NCBI GenBank assembly: GCA_036563665.1
Contig: DATCLY010000029.1
Location: 71,329-135,328 of the forward strand
Length of the DNA stretch: 64,000 nucleotides
Direction: 5' to 3'
DNA from: FEN-1219 sp036563665
GTDB lineage: Bacteria; Pseudomonadota; Gammaproteobacteria; Steroidobacterales; Rariloculaceae
Shown here one piece after another: positions 51,011-59,681 of this stretch. The notes under the pieces are model-generated. The model was not told the origin of the DNA. It made no database searches and saw nothing but the letters and a program-made list of their open reading frames with translations. Every line of letters starts with the position of its first letter. Position 1 is the first letter of the stretch. The translations under genes and the position numbers were made by a program.

Positions 51011-52054
51011 ATGATCATCGATTGCCACGGTCACTACACCACGGCGCCGAAGGAGCTCGGCGAGTACCGCGAGCGGCAGAAGGCGGAGCTCGAGAAGAAC
51101 CCGCAGCACGTGTCCGAGAAGGGCGTGCTCAACATCACGGACGATCAGCTGCGGGAGAGCGTGGAGAACGCGCAGCTCAAGCTCCAGCGCGAGCGCGGCA
51201 CCGACCTGACCATCTTCTCGCCACGGGCGAGCTGGATGGGCCATCACGTGGGCAACGCCTCCACGAGCAGGGCGTGGACCGAGCACTGCAACGATCTGAT
51301 CTATCGGCTCACGCAGCTCTATCCGGACAACTTCGTGGGCGCGGCGCAGCTGCCGCAGTCGCCCGGCGCGCCCATCGACGACTGCGTGCGCGAGCTCGAG
51401 CGGTGCGTGAACGAGCTGGGCTTCGTTGGCTGCAACCTGAATCCCGATCCCACGGGCGGCTACTTCACGGGCCCGAGCCTCGGCGATCGCTACTGGTACC
51501 CGCTGTACGAGAAGATGTGCGAGCTGCAGGTGCCGGCCATGATCCACGTGAGCGCGGCGTGCAACACGCCGTACTTCCAGACCACGGGGTCGTACTACCT
51601 CGCGGCCGACACGATCGCGTTCATGCAGCTCATGACCTCGAATATTTTCAAGGACTTCCCCGATCTGAAGCTCATCATCCCGCACGGCGGCGGCGCCGTG
51701 CCGTTTCACTGGGGGCGGTTCCGCGGGCTCGCGGACATGCTGAAGCTGCCGCCGCTCACGGAGTCGGTGCTCAACAACGTGTACTTCGACACGTGCGTGT
51801 ATCACCAGCCGGGCATCGACCTGCTGCTCGACGTGATCCCCATCGACAACATCCTGTTCGCGTCGGAGATGGTGGGCGCCGTGCGCGGCATCGACCCCGA
51901 GACCGGGCACTACTTCGACGACACCAAGCGCTACATCGACGCCAACAAGAAGCTCACGGACGAGGACCGCTACAGGCTCTTCGAAGGCAACGCCCGCAAG
52001 GTGTTTCCGCGGCTCGCCGCGCGCCTCGATGCCGCGGCGTCCGCGAAGCGCTAG
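51011..52054 (+). CDS. ligJ: 4-oxalomesaconate hydratase, LigJ type
   Basis: A 347-residue metal-dependent amidohydrolase-fold enzyme of the protocatechuate 4,5-cleavage (and gallate) pathway. It hydrates 4-oxalomesaconate to 4-carboxy-4-hydroxy-2-oxoadipate. It begins IIDCHGHYTTAPKELGEYR, with metal His6 and His8, as in Sphingomonas LigJ. TIFSPRASWMGHHVGN, VGCNLNPDPTGGYFTGPSL, MIHVSAACNTPYFQTTG, IPHGGGAVPFHWGRFRG and FASEMVGAVRGIDPETG follow, all family-diagnostic. ATG at 51011. The other lig genes (ligAB, ligC, ligI, ligK) are not in the window, so the cluster is split. The stop overlaps a convergent glutathione-peroxidase gene by four bases. Confidence 0.9.
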   Translation: MIIDCHGHYTTAPKELGEYRERQKAELEKNPQHVSEKGVLNITDDQLRESVENAQLKLQRERGTDLTIFSPRASWMGHHVGNASTSRAWTEHCNDLIYRLTQLYPDNFVGAAQLPQSPGAPIDDCVRELERCVNELGFVGCNLNPDPTGGYFTGPSLGDRYWYPLYEKMCELQVPAMIHVSAACNTPYFQTTGSYYLAADTIAFMQLMTSNIFKDFPDLKLIIPHGGGAVPFHWGRFRGLADMLKLPPLTESVLNNVYFDTCVYHQPGIDLLLDVIPIDNILFASEMVGAVRGIDPETGHYFDDTKRYIDANKKLTDEDRYRLFEGNARKVFPRLAARLDAAASAKR

Positions 52055-52539
52055 CGGTCGGCCAGCGCGGCCACCACGTCGCGCTCGAGGCGCTCCGGCG
52101 GGACCCGGGGCGCGTAGCGGCGTCGCACGCGACCGTCCCGCCCCACGAGGAACTTGGTGAAGTTCCACTTGATCGCGCGGCTGCCGAGCAGGCCCGGGCG
52201 CGACTGCGTGAGCCAGCGGTAGAGCGGGTGCGCCTGCGGCCCGTTCACCTCGATCTTCGAGAACAGCGGAAACGTCACGTCGTATTCGAGCGAGCAGAAC
52301 CGCTTGATCGCTGCCTCGTCCTCGGGCTCCTGATGCCCGAACTGGTCGCAGGGGAAGCCGAGCACGACGAGGCCGGCGTCGCGGTGCCGGCGCCACAGCG
52401 CCTCGAGCCCCCGGTATTGCGGCGTGAAGCCGCATTTGGATGCCACGTTCACGACCAGCAGCACCTTGCCCTCGTGCTCGCGCAGCGACCGCTCGCGGCC
52501 GTCGATGTCCAGGGCGGTGAAGTCGTAAGCCGTTAGCAT
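52051..52539 (-). CDS. Glutathione peroxidase family protein
   Basis: A 162-residue thioredoxin-fold peroxidase (BtuE/Gpx-like). The catalytic tetrad is recognisable: Cys36 in NVASKCGFTPQY, Gln66 in GFPCDQFGHQEP, and Trp125 with Asn126 in IKWNFTKFLV. The peroxidatic residue is Cys, not selenocysteine. There is no signal peptide, so it is cytoplasmic. It reduces hydrogen peroxide and organic hydroperoxides with thioredoxin or glutathione. The ATG at 52539 gives the standard N-terminus (TAYDFTALDIDG). It converges with ligJ. Confidence 0.93.
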   Translation of the reverse strand: MLTAYDFTALDIDGRERSLREHEGKVLLVVNVASKCGFTPQYRGLEALWRRHRDAGLVVLGFPCDQFGHQEPEDEAAIKRFCSLEYDVTFPLFSKIEVNGPQAHPLYRWLTQSRPGLLGSRAIKWNFTKFLVGRDGRVRRRYAPRVPPERLERDVVAALADR

Positions 52540-52651
52540 GCCGGGAAGGATGGGGTCCGCTACGGATTCCCGCAAGCCTGCGCTTCCGGCCGCGCCCGCT
52601 ATACTGCGCCTCCTGCGCGGCCCCTCGGGGGGCCGTCGCAGGTCTGTTCGA

Positions 52652-52683
52652 CGGGCCCGCCCGGCGCGCCGGGCGCGGGCCCG
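52652..52683. repeat. GC-only inverted repeat in the monooxygenase leader
   Basis: A nested palindrome between the candidate -10 box (TATACT at 52600-52605) and the ATG at 52732. The outer arms are CGGGCCCG and the inner core is CCCGGCGCGCCGGG. A second hairpin GGCCCC/GGGGCC precedes it. The leader would be about 120 bases and highly structured. Confidence 0.5.
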
Positions 52684-52731
52684 CCATCGCTGCGCCGGAC
52701 CGCCCCGGTTCGGCGGAAGAGGGGGTAAGCC

Positions 52732-54303
52732 ATGCGAACCAGTGAGACGCCGATTCTGATCGTCGGCGGCGGAGCCGCCGGCACGATGCTAACGCTCGAA
52801 CTCGCGCGCCGCGGGGTGGAGGCCCGCACCGTCGACCGGTTGCCCGGGCCTCAGCCCACGTCGCGTGCCATCACCGTGCACGCCCGGACGCTCGAGATCC
52901 TCGAGCGGGTGGATCAGCGCCTCGTGAACCGCTACCTCGAGCACGGCATCCACAACAAGGGCTACGTGCTGCATTTCGTCGACGGGAACGGCCGGCGGAG
53001 CGAGGTGCGGCCGGGGCTCGACTTCACGACCATCGACTGCCGCTATCCGTATTTTCTCGTGCACGGCCAGAACGACACGGAGAACAACATCCGCGATTAC
53101 ATGCGCGAGGAGCTCGGCCGCGAGATCGAGTGGAACACGCAATGCGTCGCCGTGCGGCAGGATGCGGACGGCGTCACGGCCACGCTCCTGCACGGCGACG
53201 GCGAGGAGGAGCAGGTGCGTTGCCGCTACCTCGTGGCTTGCGACGGCCTCAACTCGCGTGTCCGGCGCGAGCTCGGGCTCTCGCAGCAGGCGAGCGAGTA
53301 CGCCGGCACGTATCTGCAGAACCTCGACGGCTATTTGCACGGCTTCCCCGATGTGGACGACTACGTGCACTACTGCGCCGGCACCGACCACTTCATCATG
53401 GTGGTGAAGCTGCCGCGCGGCTTCTATCGTCTGCTGCTCTCCGACCGCGGCGAGGCGGCCGATCCGAACGTCAGGCCGGAAGACGCTTTCATGCGCCTGG
53501 TGCACAAGCACTTCGACGGGGTGAAGCTCGGCGAGGTGGTGTGGCACTCGAAGTGGCAGAGCTACGTGCGGCTCGCGGATCAGTACCGCGCCGGGAACGT
53601 GTTCCTCGCGGGCGATTCGGCGCACGTGCACTCCACGACGGGCGGCCAGGGGATGAACTGCTGCCTGCAGGACGGCTACAACCTGGGCTGGAAGCTCGCC
53701 CTCGTCGTGCAGGGACACGCCGGCGCGGAGCTGCTCGACACCTACGAGGCGGAGCGCAAGCCCATCGCCGAGCAGGTGATCTGGGCCGCCTCGTCGCTGC
53801 ACGAGATCTTCATGGGGCACGGCAAGGACATCCACGAGCGGGCGCAGCGGATGAGCGACCCGGCCTTCCTGGAAGCCGTGGTGGGGCGCTGCTCCGGCAT
53901 CTCCTACACCTACCGCGACTACGTGCCGAAGCCGGCCGATCTCGCTCCGCTGCCGGGACCGGAGGTGGGCGACCGTGCGCCGGACGCGGCGCTGCCGGGC
54001 GGCCGCTCGCTGTTCGGGCTCACCCGCCACACCGGGTTCACGCTGCTCGCGCTGCCCGGCACCGGAGGCGGCATGGAGGACGCCGAGCGCGTGCTCGCGC
54101 GGGTGCGCGACCGCTATGCGCCCCTGGTCGTGGCACAGGCCGTGGAGCGCTCGCCGGAGCTCGACCGCTACTACGGCGTGGCCGACGAGCCGCGGCTGTT
54201 CCTGCTGCGGCCCGACGGGTACATCGGATACCGGTGTCGGGCGAGCCAGGGAGAGCGTCTCGAGGGGTATCTGGCCGGGATGCTGACGGGCGTCCGGCCC
54301 TGA
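52732..54303 (+). CDS. FAD-dependent aromatic monooxygenase (PheA/TfdB/MhpA-like)
   Basis: A 523-residue class A flavoprotein monooxygenase. The FAD-binding ILIVGGGAAGTMLTLELARRG is at about 7-27, the Asp-Gly motif in YLVACDGLNSRVRRELG near 170, and the second FAD motif GDSAHVHSTTGGQGMNCCLQDGYNLGWKLALV at about 297-328. A C-terminal thioredoxin-like domain (about 425-523, DRAPDAALPGGRSLFGL...RLFLLRPDGYIGYR) is typical of phenol and 2,4-dichlorophenol hydroxylases. It probably hydroxylates a phenolic or a polycyclic ring using NAD(P)H and oxygen. A long structured leader lies upstream. The membrane cytochrome gene follows after 45 bases. Confidence 0.9.
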   Translation: MRTSETPILIVGGGAAGTMLTLELARRGVEARTVDRLPGPQPTSRAITVHARTLEILERVDQRLVNRYLEHGIHNKGYVLHFVDGNGRRSEVRPGLDFTTIDCRYPYFLVHGQNDTENNIRDYMREELGREIEWNTQCVAVRQDADGVTATLLHGDGEEEQVRCRYLVACDGLNSRVRRELGLSQQASEYAGTYLQNLDGYLHGFPDVDDYVHYCAGTDHFIMVVKLPRGFYRLLLSDRGEAADPNVRPEDAFMRLVHKHFDGVKLGEVVWHSKWQSYVRLADQYRAGNVFLAGDSAHVHSTTGGQGMNCCLQDGYNLGWKLALVVQGHAGAELLDTYEAERKPIAEQVIWAASSLHEIFMGHGKDIHERAQRMSDPAFLEAVVGRCSGISYTYRDYVPKPADLAPLPGPEVGDRAPDAALPGGRSLFGLTRHTGFTLLALPGTGGGMEDAERVLARVRDRYAPLVVAQAVERSPELDRYYGVADEPRLFLLRPDGYIGYRCRASQGERLEGYLAGMLTGVRP

Positions 54304-54348
54304 TTTATCGTAGCGAGCTTTCGAATCGGGATGGGGTGACGGACAACC

Positions 54349-55206
54349 ATGGAGTTCCTCTACTTCCTCGGCCGCTTTCACGTCCTCGTGCTGCACCTGC
54401 CGATCGGCATCATCGTGGCCATCGTCTGTCTCGAATGGCTGGCACGGAAGGAGAAGTACCAGCATCTGCGCGGCGCTTTGCCGTTCCTCTGGGGCGCCTG
54501 CGCCGTGTCCGCGCTCGTGACGGTGCTCTTGGGCTACATGCACTTCGCCGAGGGCGGGTTCGAGGGCTCGTCCGGCAATCAGCACCGGCTGTTCGGCACC
54601 CTGTTCGCGGTGCTCACCACGGCGGTGGCGCTGCTGCGCGTGAGCCCCTTCGCGGGCAACTACGCGCCCCTGTTCCTTCCCGCGTCCGTCGTGCTGCTGC
54701 TGATCGTGTCGATCACCGGCCACTACGGCGGCAACCTCACCCACGGCTCCACCTACCTCATCGAGTACGCGCCGCAGCCGCTCCGCGCGCTCGCGGGGCT
54801 CCCGCCCCGGCGGCCGCCGGTCACGAACCTCGCCGCCGCCGATCCGTTCGAGGACGTGGTGGCGCCCATGTTCCAGCAGCGCTGCGGGAGCTGCCACAAC
54901 AGCGACAAGCGCCAGGGCGAGCTCGACCTCACGAGCTATCAGGCCGCCATGCGGGGCGGCGAGACCGGACGCGTGATCGCGGCCGGCCGACCGGAGGTGA
55001 GCGAGCTGCTGCGGCGCATCACGCTGCCGCACGACGACGAGGAGTTCATGCCCGCCGAGGGCAAGACGCCGCTGACGGATCGCCAGGTGCGGATCATCGA
55101 GTGGTGGATCGCCGCCGGCGCCGTCACCGGCACGCCCATCGGCCAGCTCGACGTGCCGCCGGAGATCGAAGCGCTGCTGCGCGCGGAGCTCGGCCTCGAG
55201 AGCTAG
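54349..55206 (+). CDS. Membrane-anchored planctomycete-type cytochrome c
   Basis: A 285-residue inner-membrane protein. About four helices at the N-terminus (residues 8-28, 45-65, 83-101, 106-126) resemble the DUF2231 membrane domain; they start FLGRFHVLVLHLPIGIIVAIVCLEW. A single haem c domain follows, with CGSCH at about 179-183 inside VVAPMFQQRCGSCHNSDKRQGELDLTSY. RRITLPHDDEEFMPAEG and LTDRQVRIIEWWIAAGA are the landmarks of planctomycete-type cytochromes. It is the only gene behind the flavin monooxygenase and may be unrelated in function. It ends just before the terminator of the convergent TonB receptor gene. Confidence 0.87.
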   Translation: MEFLYFLGRFHVLVLHLPIGIIVAIVCLEWLARKEKYQHLRGALPFLWGACAVSALVTVLLGYMHFAEGGFEGSSGNQHRLFGTLFAVLTTAVALLRVSPFAGNYAPLFLPASVVLLLIVSITGHYGGNLTHGSTYLIEYAPQPLRALAGLPPRRPPVTNLAAADPFEDVVAPMFQQRCGSCHNSDKRQGELDLTSYQAAMRGGETGRVIAAGRPEVSELLRRITLPHDDEEFMPAEGKTPLTDRQVRIIEWWIAAGAVTGTPIGQLDVPPEIEALLRAELGLES

Positions 55207-55215
55207 CTAGCGGGT

Positions 55216-55253
55216 AAAAAAAAAAAGCGCCGGCGGCGTGCGGCCGCCGGCGC
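55216..55253 (-). terminator. Rho-independent terminator of the TonB receptor gene
   Basis: A perfect 11-base stem GCGCCGGCGGC/GCCGCCGGCGC with a 5-base loop is followed, on the minus strand, by eleven T (the plus strand shows 11 A at 55216-55226). It starts 15 bases beyond the receptor's stop codon. Confidence 0.92.
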
Positions 55254-55267
55254 TGCCATGGCGCTCG

Positions 55268-57769
55268 TCAGAAGCGCTTCCTGATCGTCATCGCCCACTC
55301 CTCGGGCCGCACATAGGTCGTCTCGATCGTGCCGGCCACGGCCAGGAAGTTGAGCATGCTCTGGATGGCCCGCTCGTCGGTGATGTTCGAGCCGAGCAGC
55401 GCCGCCTCCCACGAGCCGTCGGCCGACGTCCAGCTGATCCGCGCGTTCACCAGCGTGAACGACGGCGCGTGCGCCAGCGGATCGTTGTTGGCCGCGTAGA
55501 ACGTCTCGTCCTGGTAGGACGCGCCGATGTTCCACGAGAACTGGCTGCCGTTCGCGAGGTCGGTGAGCCACCCGAGGTTGAGCGACGCCTTGTACCTCGG
55601 CGTGCGCGCGGGCGTGCTGTCCTGATTCAGGATGCCCGTGCACGAGGAGGCGGGGAACCCGTTCGCGAGGCAGTCCGCGAGCGAGGGGACGTCCGTGTAC
55701 TGGAAGTCCGTGTGGCCGATGCTGGCGTCGATCGACCAGTGGTCGCCGATCGTCGACTGCAGCTCGATCTCGAAGCCGTCGATGTCGGCGCTGCCCGCGT
55801 TGCTCGTGATCCAGGACGGGTTGTTGTTCTCGTCCAGACCCGAGGACGGGATCTGCATGTCCTCGTAGGTCATGTTGAAGATCGACGCGTTGACGCGCAG
55901 GCGCCGGCCGAAGAAGTCGGCCTTCATGCCGATCTCCACGTTCTCGAGGGTCTCCGGTCCGAACGGCACGCGCGTCGTCGCGCTGGGCCGGGCGCTCGTG
56001 CCGCCGCCGCGGAAGCCTTCCTGGTACGTGGCGAACACCATGAGGTTGTCCCTCACGTCGTAGGAGAGGCTGACCATCGGGTCGGTCTCGGTGGACTTGG
56101 CGCGCACGAGCGTCAGCGTCTCGAACCCGCAGCAGGCGTTGCCCTCGCGGTCGAAGCGCTCCTGCAAGATCTTCTTCTCGTCCTCGGTTCGCCGCACGCC
56201 CACGGTCAGCGACAGCCGGTCTGTGAGGTCGGTCAGCGTGTTGAGGAAGACGCCGTTGTTGCGCGTGTTCTGCGTGTCCACGCGGTCGATGCACGACTGC
56301 GCGTTGAGGCAGGGATAGAGCACCGAGATGTTGGAGTTGAAGTCGTCGGCGTCGAAGTAGAAGGCGCCGACGGTCCACTCGGTGCGGTCGCCGAACGCGC
56401 GGCCGCTCACGCGCAGCTCCGCCGTGTCCTGCTGGTCGCGGAACGTATCGAGCGTGTGGTTGATCGGCATCGGCGAGCCGTCGGAGTCGCGGCCCCACTG
56501 AGCGTCGAACTCGCGATGGGCCAGGATCGCCTTGATCGCCACCTCGTCGAGGTTCCAATCGAACGTGGTGCTCACGCCCCAGTGATTGAAGTCATTGATG
56601 TTGGGCGTCTCGATGCCGCCGTCGATGCCGGAGTTGTCGTTGAAGCCGGCGAAGTTGATCTTCTCGTTCGGCGGCACGAAGCGGCCGTCGTACGGCACGC
56701 CCCAGCGCGGCTGCGCCACCTCCCTGCTGAAGCGGGCGTTGTTGGTCTGGTTGGGGTCGATGAAGGTCACGAGGTCGTAGGGGCTCGTGGCCTTCTGATC
56801 CGTGACGTCGGCCGCGACGGTGAGCTCGAACCGGTCGCTCGCGACGTAGCGCAGGATGCCGCGCGCCGCCTGGACGTTCTCGTCACCGAACGTGCCCACC
56901 ACGCAGTTGCGGTCCGTGCCGCGCTCCGAGGTGCGCGTCGGCAGCGCGAACGCGTTGTCCTCTGGGCTGAACGGCACGCCCATGATGGGCGTGTTGGTGG
57001 CGGTGTCCCAGCCGATGATGCCGTCCCCGACGCCCGCGAGCTGCGGCGTGCCGCGCTCGATCATGTAGCAGCGGAAGTCGATGTTCTCCTGCCAGCCGTC
57101 ACGGCGCTTCGACACGTAGGACAGTCGGGCGAACAGCTTGTCCTCGACCAACGTGGTCTCGAACGAGCCGCGAACGTCCAGCCGGTCGTAGGTGCCCGCG
57201 GTCACCTCGACGCTGCCGCCGCCGTCGCCCTCGCCGGGCTTGCGCGAGATCAAACGTACCACGCCGCCGATGGCGTTCTTCCCGAACAGCGTGCCTTGCG
57301 GGCCTCGCAGCACCTCCACGCGCTCGAGGTCGAGCAGGTCCAGGATGGCGCCCGTGGGCCGGCCGAGCACCACGTCGTCGATGTAAATGGTGACGGTGGG
57401 CTCCGACGTCGCCTTGAAGTCGCCGTAGCCGAGGCCGCGCACGGAGGCTGCGAGCGTCGGACCCCAGCCCGAGCCGAGCTGGTCGATGACCACGTTCGGT
57501 GCCCAGTCGGCGATGTCGATCACGCTGGACGCGCCCACGTCCTCCAGCGATTCCGCGCTGATGGCGCTGATCGCGAGCGGCGTCTCCTGCAGCGATTCCT
57601 CGCGGAAGCGCGCCGTTACCACGATCTCCTCGAGGCCGCGTGCGGCCTCCCCTTCCTGCTGCGCGGACGCTGGTGCGAAGGGCAGGCCGGCGCACACGGC
57701 CGCCGACACCGCCAGCGCGAGCCGCGACGGACGCAGCACGACGTTGCGAAGACGCGTTGTCTCGTTCAT
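55268..57769 (-). CDS. TonB-dependent receptor
   Basis: An 833-residue outer-membrane receptor. A signal peptide (LALAVSAAVCAGLPFAPASA) is followed by the TonB-box region GLEEIVVTARFREESLQETPLA. The plug domain (about 50-170) ends in LERVEVLRGPQGTLFGKNAIGGVV. The barrel continues to the C-terminal EEWAMTIRKRF, last residue Phe. The receptor belongs to the large TonB group of Steroidobacter/Caulobacter-like bacteria whose plug has RFREESLQETP; substrates there include steroids, terpenoids and aromatics. ATG 57769 has GGAGGG nine bases upstream. It has a strong terminator and, in its leader, an operator-like inverted repeat at 57848-57863. Confidence 0.93.
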   Translation of the reverse strand: MNETTRLRNVVLRPSRLALAVSAAVCAGLPFAPASAQQEGEAARGLEEIVVTARFREESLQETPLAISAISAESLEDVGASSVIDIADWAPNVVIDQLGSGWGPTLAASVRGLGYGDFKATSEPTVTIYIDDVVLGRPTGAILDLLDLERVEVLRGPQGTLFGKNAIGGVVRLISRKPGEGDGGGSVEVTAGTYDRLDVRGSFETTLVEDKLFARLSYVSKRRDGWQENIDFRCYMIERGTPQLAGVGDGIIGWDTATNTPIMGVPFSPEDNAFALPTRTSERGTDRNCVVGTFGDENVQAARGILRYVASDRFELTVAADVTDQKATSPYDLVTFIDPNQTNNARFSREVAQPRWGVPYDGRFVPPNEKINFAGFNDNSGIDGGIETPNINDFNHWGVSTTFDWNLDEVAIKAILAHREFDAQWGRDSDGSPMPINHTLDTFRDQQDTAELRVSGRAFGDRTEWTVGAFYFDADDFNSNISVLYPCLNAQSCIDRVDTQNTRNNGVFLNTLTDLTDRLSLTVGVRRTEDEKKILQERFDREGNACCGFETLTLVRAKSTETDPMVSLSYDVRDNLMVFATYQEGFRGGGTSARPSATTRVPFGPETLENVEIGMKADFFGRRLRVNASIFNMTYEDMQIPSSGLDENNNPSWITSNAGSADIDGFEIELQSTIGDHWSIDASIGHTDFQYTDVPSLADCLANGFPASSCTGILNQDSTPARTPRYKASLNLGWLTDLANGSQFSWNIGASYQDETFYAANNDPLAHAPSFTLVNARISWTSADGSWEAALLGSNITDERAIQSMLNFLAVAGTIETTYVRPEEWAMTIRKRF

Positions 57770-57847
57770 GGGAAACCCCCTCCACTTGGCGTTGTTCTGG
57801 CCAGGCGGCCCCATCGGGTCGCCCGTCGCCGTTCAAAACAAGCGATT

Positions 57848-57863
57848 GTTGCTAATGTGCAAC
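57848..57863. promoter_or_regulatory. Operator-like inverted repeat in the TonB receptor leader
   Basis: GTTGC and GCAAC arms with a 6-base spacer, about 80 bases upstream of the receptor's start codon. A second palindrome, GTGGCG/CGCCAC with a 6-base loop, is at 57894-57911. Either could be a repressor site; no regulator gene is adjacent. Confidence 0.33.
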
Positions 57864-57978
57864 CATGAGCTTTTGAACGTGACGGGGAGTGTAGTGGCGC
57901 TGCAACGCCACAATCAAGCGGGTCAGCCACACTTCCGGCGGGTGATCGCCCCGGGGACGCTTCGGCGCGCGGGGCGGC

Positions 57979-59550
57979 TCAGCGCACCTGCCGGCCGCCG
58001 TGGCTGCCGCCTCGGGCGACGCCGCCGGACGAGCGGTAGCGGCCGCCCGAGCCCACGCTCGAGCTTTGTCGGCCGCTGCCGGCCGAGGCCCTGGGCGGGG
58101 CGGACCGGCCGCTGGGCGAGGAGCGGTAGGTGGGGGTGACGTTGCGGGGCGTCGCGGCACGGGGAACCGCCGAGCGCGGCGGGGCCGAAGTCCGCGGAGC
58201 GATCGAGGTGCGGGCAGGCGGCATCGAAGCCCGCGGGGTGACCGAGCTCCGCGGCGAGGCGGTTCGCGGGGCGACCGAGGTTCCGGGCGCGACCGACGCG
58301 CGCGGGGCGGCCGTGCGGGGAGCGGCCGCGCCGTTGGCACCCGGCCGGGCCGGCTGCGTCGCGCGCGCCGCCGCGTCGCCGAGCGACCCCACCCGCGCAG
58401 GCGCCCGCGGAGCAGCGCCCGCGCCGCTGCGGTAGGTGGCCGTCGGCGGCCGGCTGGCCGGGGTGCCGCGATTCGGCTGCGCCTGCGCCGGCGCCCGCGT
58501 GCCGGGCGACGCGCTGCGATAGGTGCCCCCGGTCGGCGCCGCGGTCGACGGGCGGCTCGCCCGGTATCCCGTGGAGCGGCTCGCGGAGTACGAATCGCCG
58601 CGCGTCACGGCCCGGTTCACGTAGCCCTCGCGCGATCTCGTCACCCGGCCGTCCCTCGCCTGCAGGTTGTAGTGCGGCCGCGAACCGTAGCGATGGCGCG
58701 GCCGCCAGACGTCGTCGAAGACGTTCACGTGGACGTGCAGCCCGCGACGGACGAAGAACGGCTCGTGGTAGTGCCAGCCGAAAAACGGGTGCAGATGGTG
58801 GTGATGGTGGTGGACGTGCAGCAGATGGCTGTGCCAGCCGATCGAGAACACCGTCGTCACGCCCCAGAAGAAGCCCGTGTGGAAGTGGTACCCCGCCGGA
58901 TAAGGGTAGTAGTACACGGGGTAGGGCACGGGATAGTAGTGATAGACCGGCACGGCGTGCCGCACCACCACGGTCTCCGGCCCGTAGTAGGGGACGTAGA
59001 TCACCTGCGGATCCGCGGGCTTGATGGCGATGACGCCGCCGTCCCGCGTCACCGTCTGCCGCTCGTCGCTGCGCAGGTTGCCGGCCGCGTAGGCCCGGTC
59101 CCGGAAGCGCTGCACGGCGTCGAGCACGTCGGCGCGCTGGGCGAGGACGGCCTCGCCGAGCCGCCACGTCCAGTCGAGGTCGCGGTTCAGCAGCTCGACG
59201 ACCTCGGGATAGTTGAGCAGCGCGACCACTGAGTCGTCCCATTCCTCGTGGGGCTGCAGCGAGGGATCGGACTTGCGTTCCTCGAGGAAGCGCGCAGCCT
59301 GCACGATCTGCAGCGGGTACGTGGACGCGGGCAGCACGATGGCGATGAGATCGTCGGGATAGAGCGCGATCGGCGCCACGAGCTCGTCCAGCTGCGCAGC
59401 GGACAAAGGCTCGGCGTCGACGGCCACCTCGGGCTCCTGGGCCACGACGCGGCCGTGGAACGCGAGCGCTACACCGGCCGTAGCGAGCAGCGCCGCGAGC
59501 CGGCGCCGGGCCGCCCATGCGGTCCTTGCGGTGCGAATGGCCCTCGGCAT
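57979..59550 (-). CDS. DUF3300 protein with His cluster and low-complexity tail
   Basis: A 523-residue exported protein. The N-terminal 210 residues match DUF3300: LSAAQLDELVAPIALYPDDLIAIVLPASTYPLQIVQAARFLEE, then WDDSVVALLNYPEVVELLNRDLDW and VIYVPYYGPETVVV. A Tyr/Pro/His segment follows (about 215-275), with YHYYPVPYPVYYYPYPAGYHFH and a run of six His in LLHVHHHHHHLHPFFGWHYH, a likely metal-binding patch. The final 210 residues are low-complexity Arg/Ser/Pro/Ala/Thr repeats ('AAPRTAAPRASVAP', 'RSSVTPRAS'). The end, SGGVARGGSHGG, is Gly-rich. It has a signal peptide, so it faces the periplasm or outside. Function unknown. It is upstream of the TonB receptor gene, 209 bases apart. Confidence 0.8.
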   Translation of the reverse strand: MPRAIRTARTAWAARRRLAALLATAGVALAFHGRVVAQEPEVAVDAEPLSAAQLDELVAPIALYPDDLIAIVLPASTYPLQIVQAARFLEERKSDPSLQPHEEWDDSVVALLNYPEVVELLNRDLDWTWRLGEAVLAQRADVLDAVQRFRDRAYAAGNLRSDERQTVTRDGGVIAIKPADPQVIYVPYYGPETVVVRHAVPVYHYYPVPYPVYYYPYPAGYHFHTGFFWGVTTVFSIGWHSHLLHVHHHHHHLHPFFGWHYHEPFFVRRGLHVHVNVFDDVWRPRHRYGSRPHYNLQARDGRVTRSREGYVNRAVTRGDSYSASRSTGYRASRPSTAAPTGGTYRSASPGTRAPAQAQPNRGTPASRPPTATYRSGAGAAPRAPARVGSLGDAAARATQPARPGANGAAAPRTAAPRASVAPGTSVAPRTASPRSSVTPRASMPPARTSIAPRTSAPPRSAVPRAATPRNVTPTYRSSPSGRSAPPRASAGSGRQSSSVGSGGRYRSSGGVARGGSHGGRQVR

Positions 59551-59681
59551 GCTCACCCTCCCGCGCCTTACAGGCGCACTCCGGGACATCCTAGCCGTCA
59601 CGGTAGCAGCGCCAAGCTGAACCGGCCATTAACGGCGGGGCCGGCCGCCGCGCCGCGTGCGCGCAGGCCCGGGGGAAGGGC

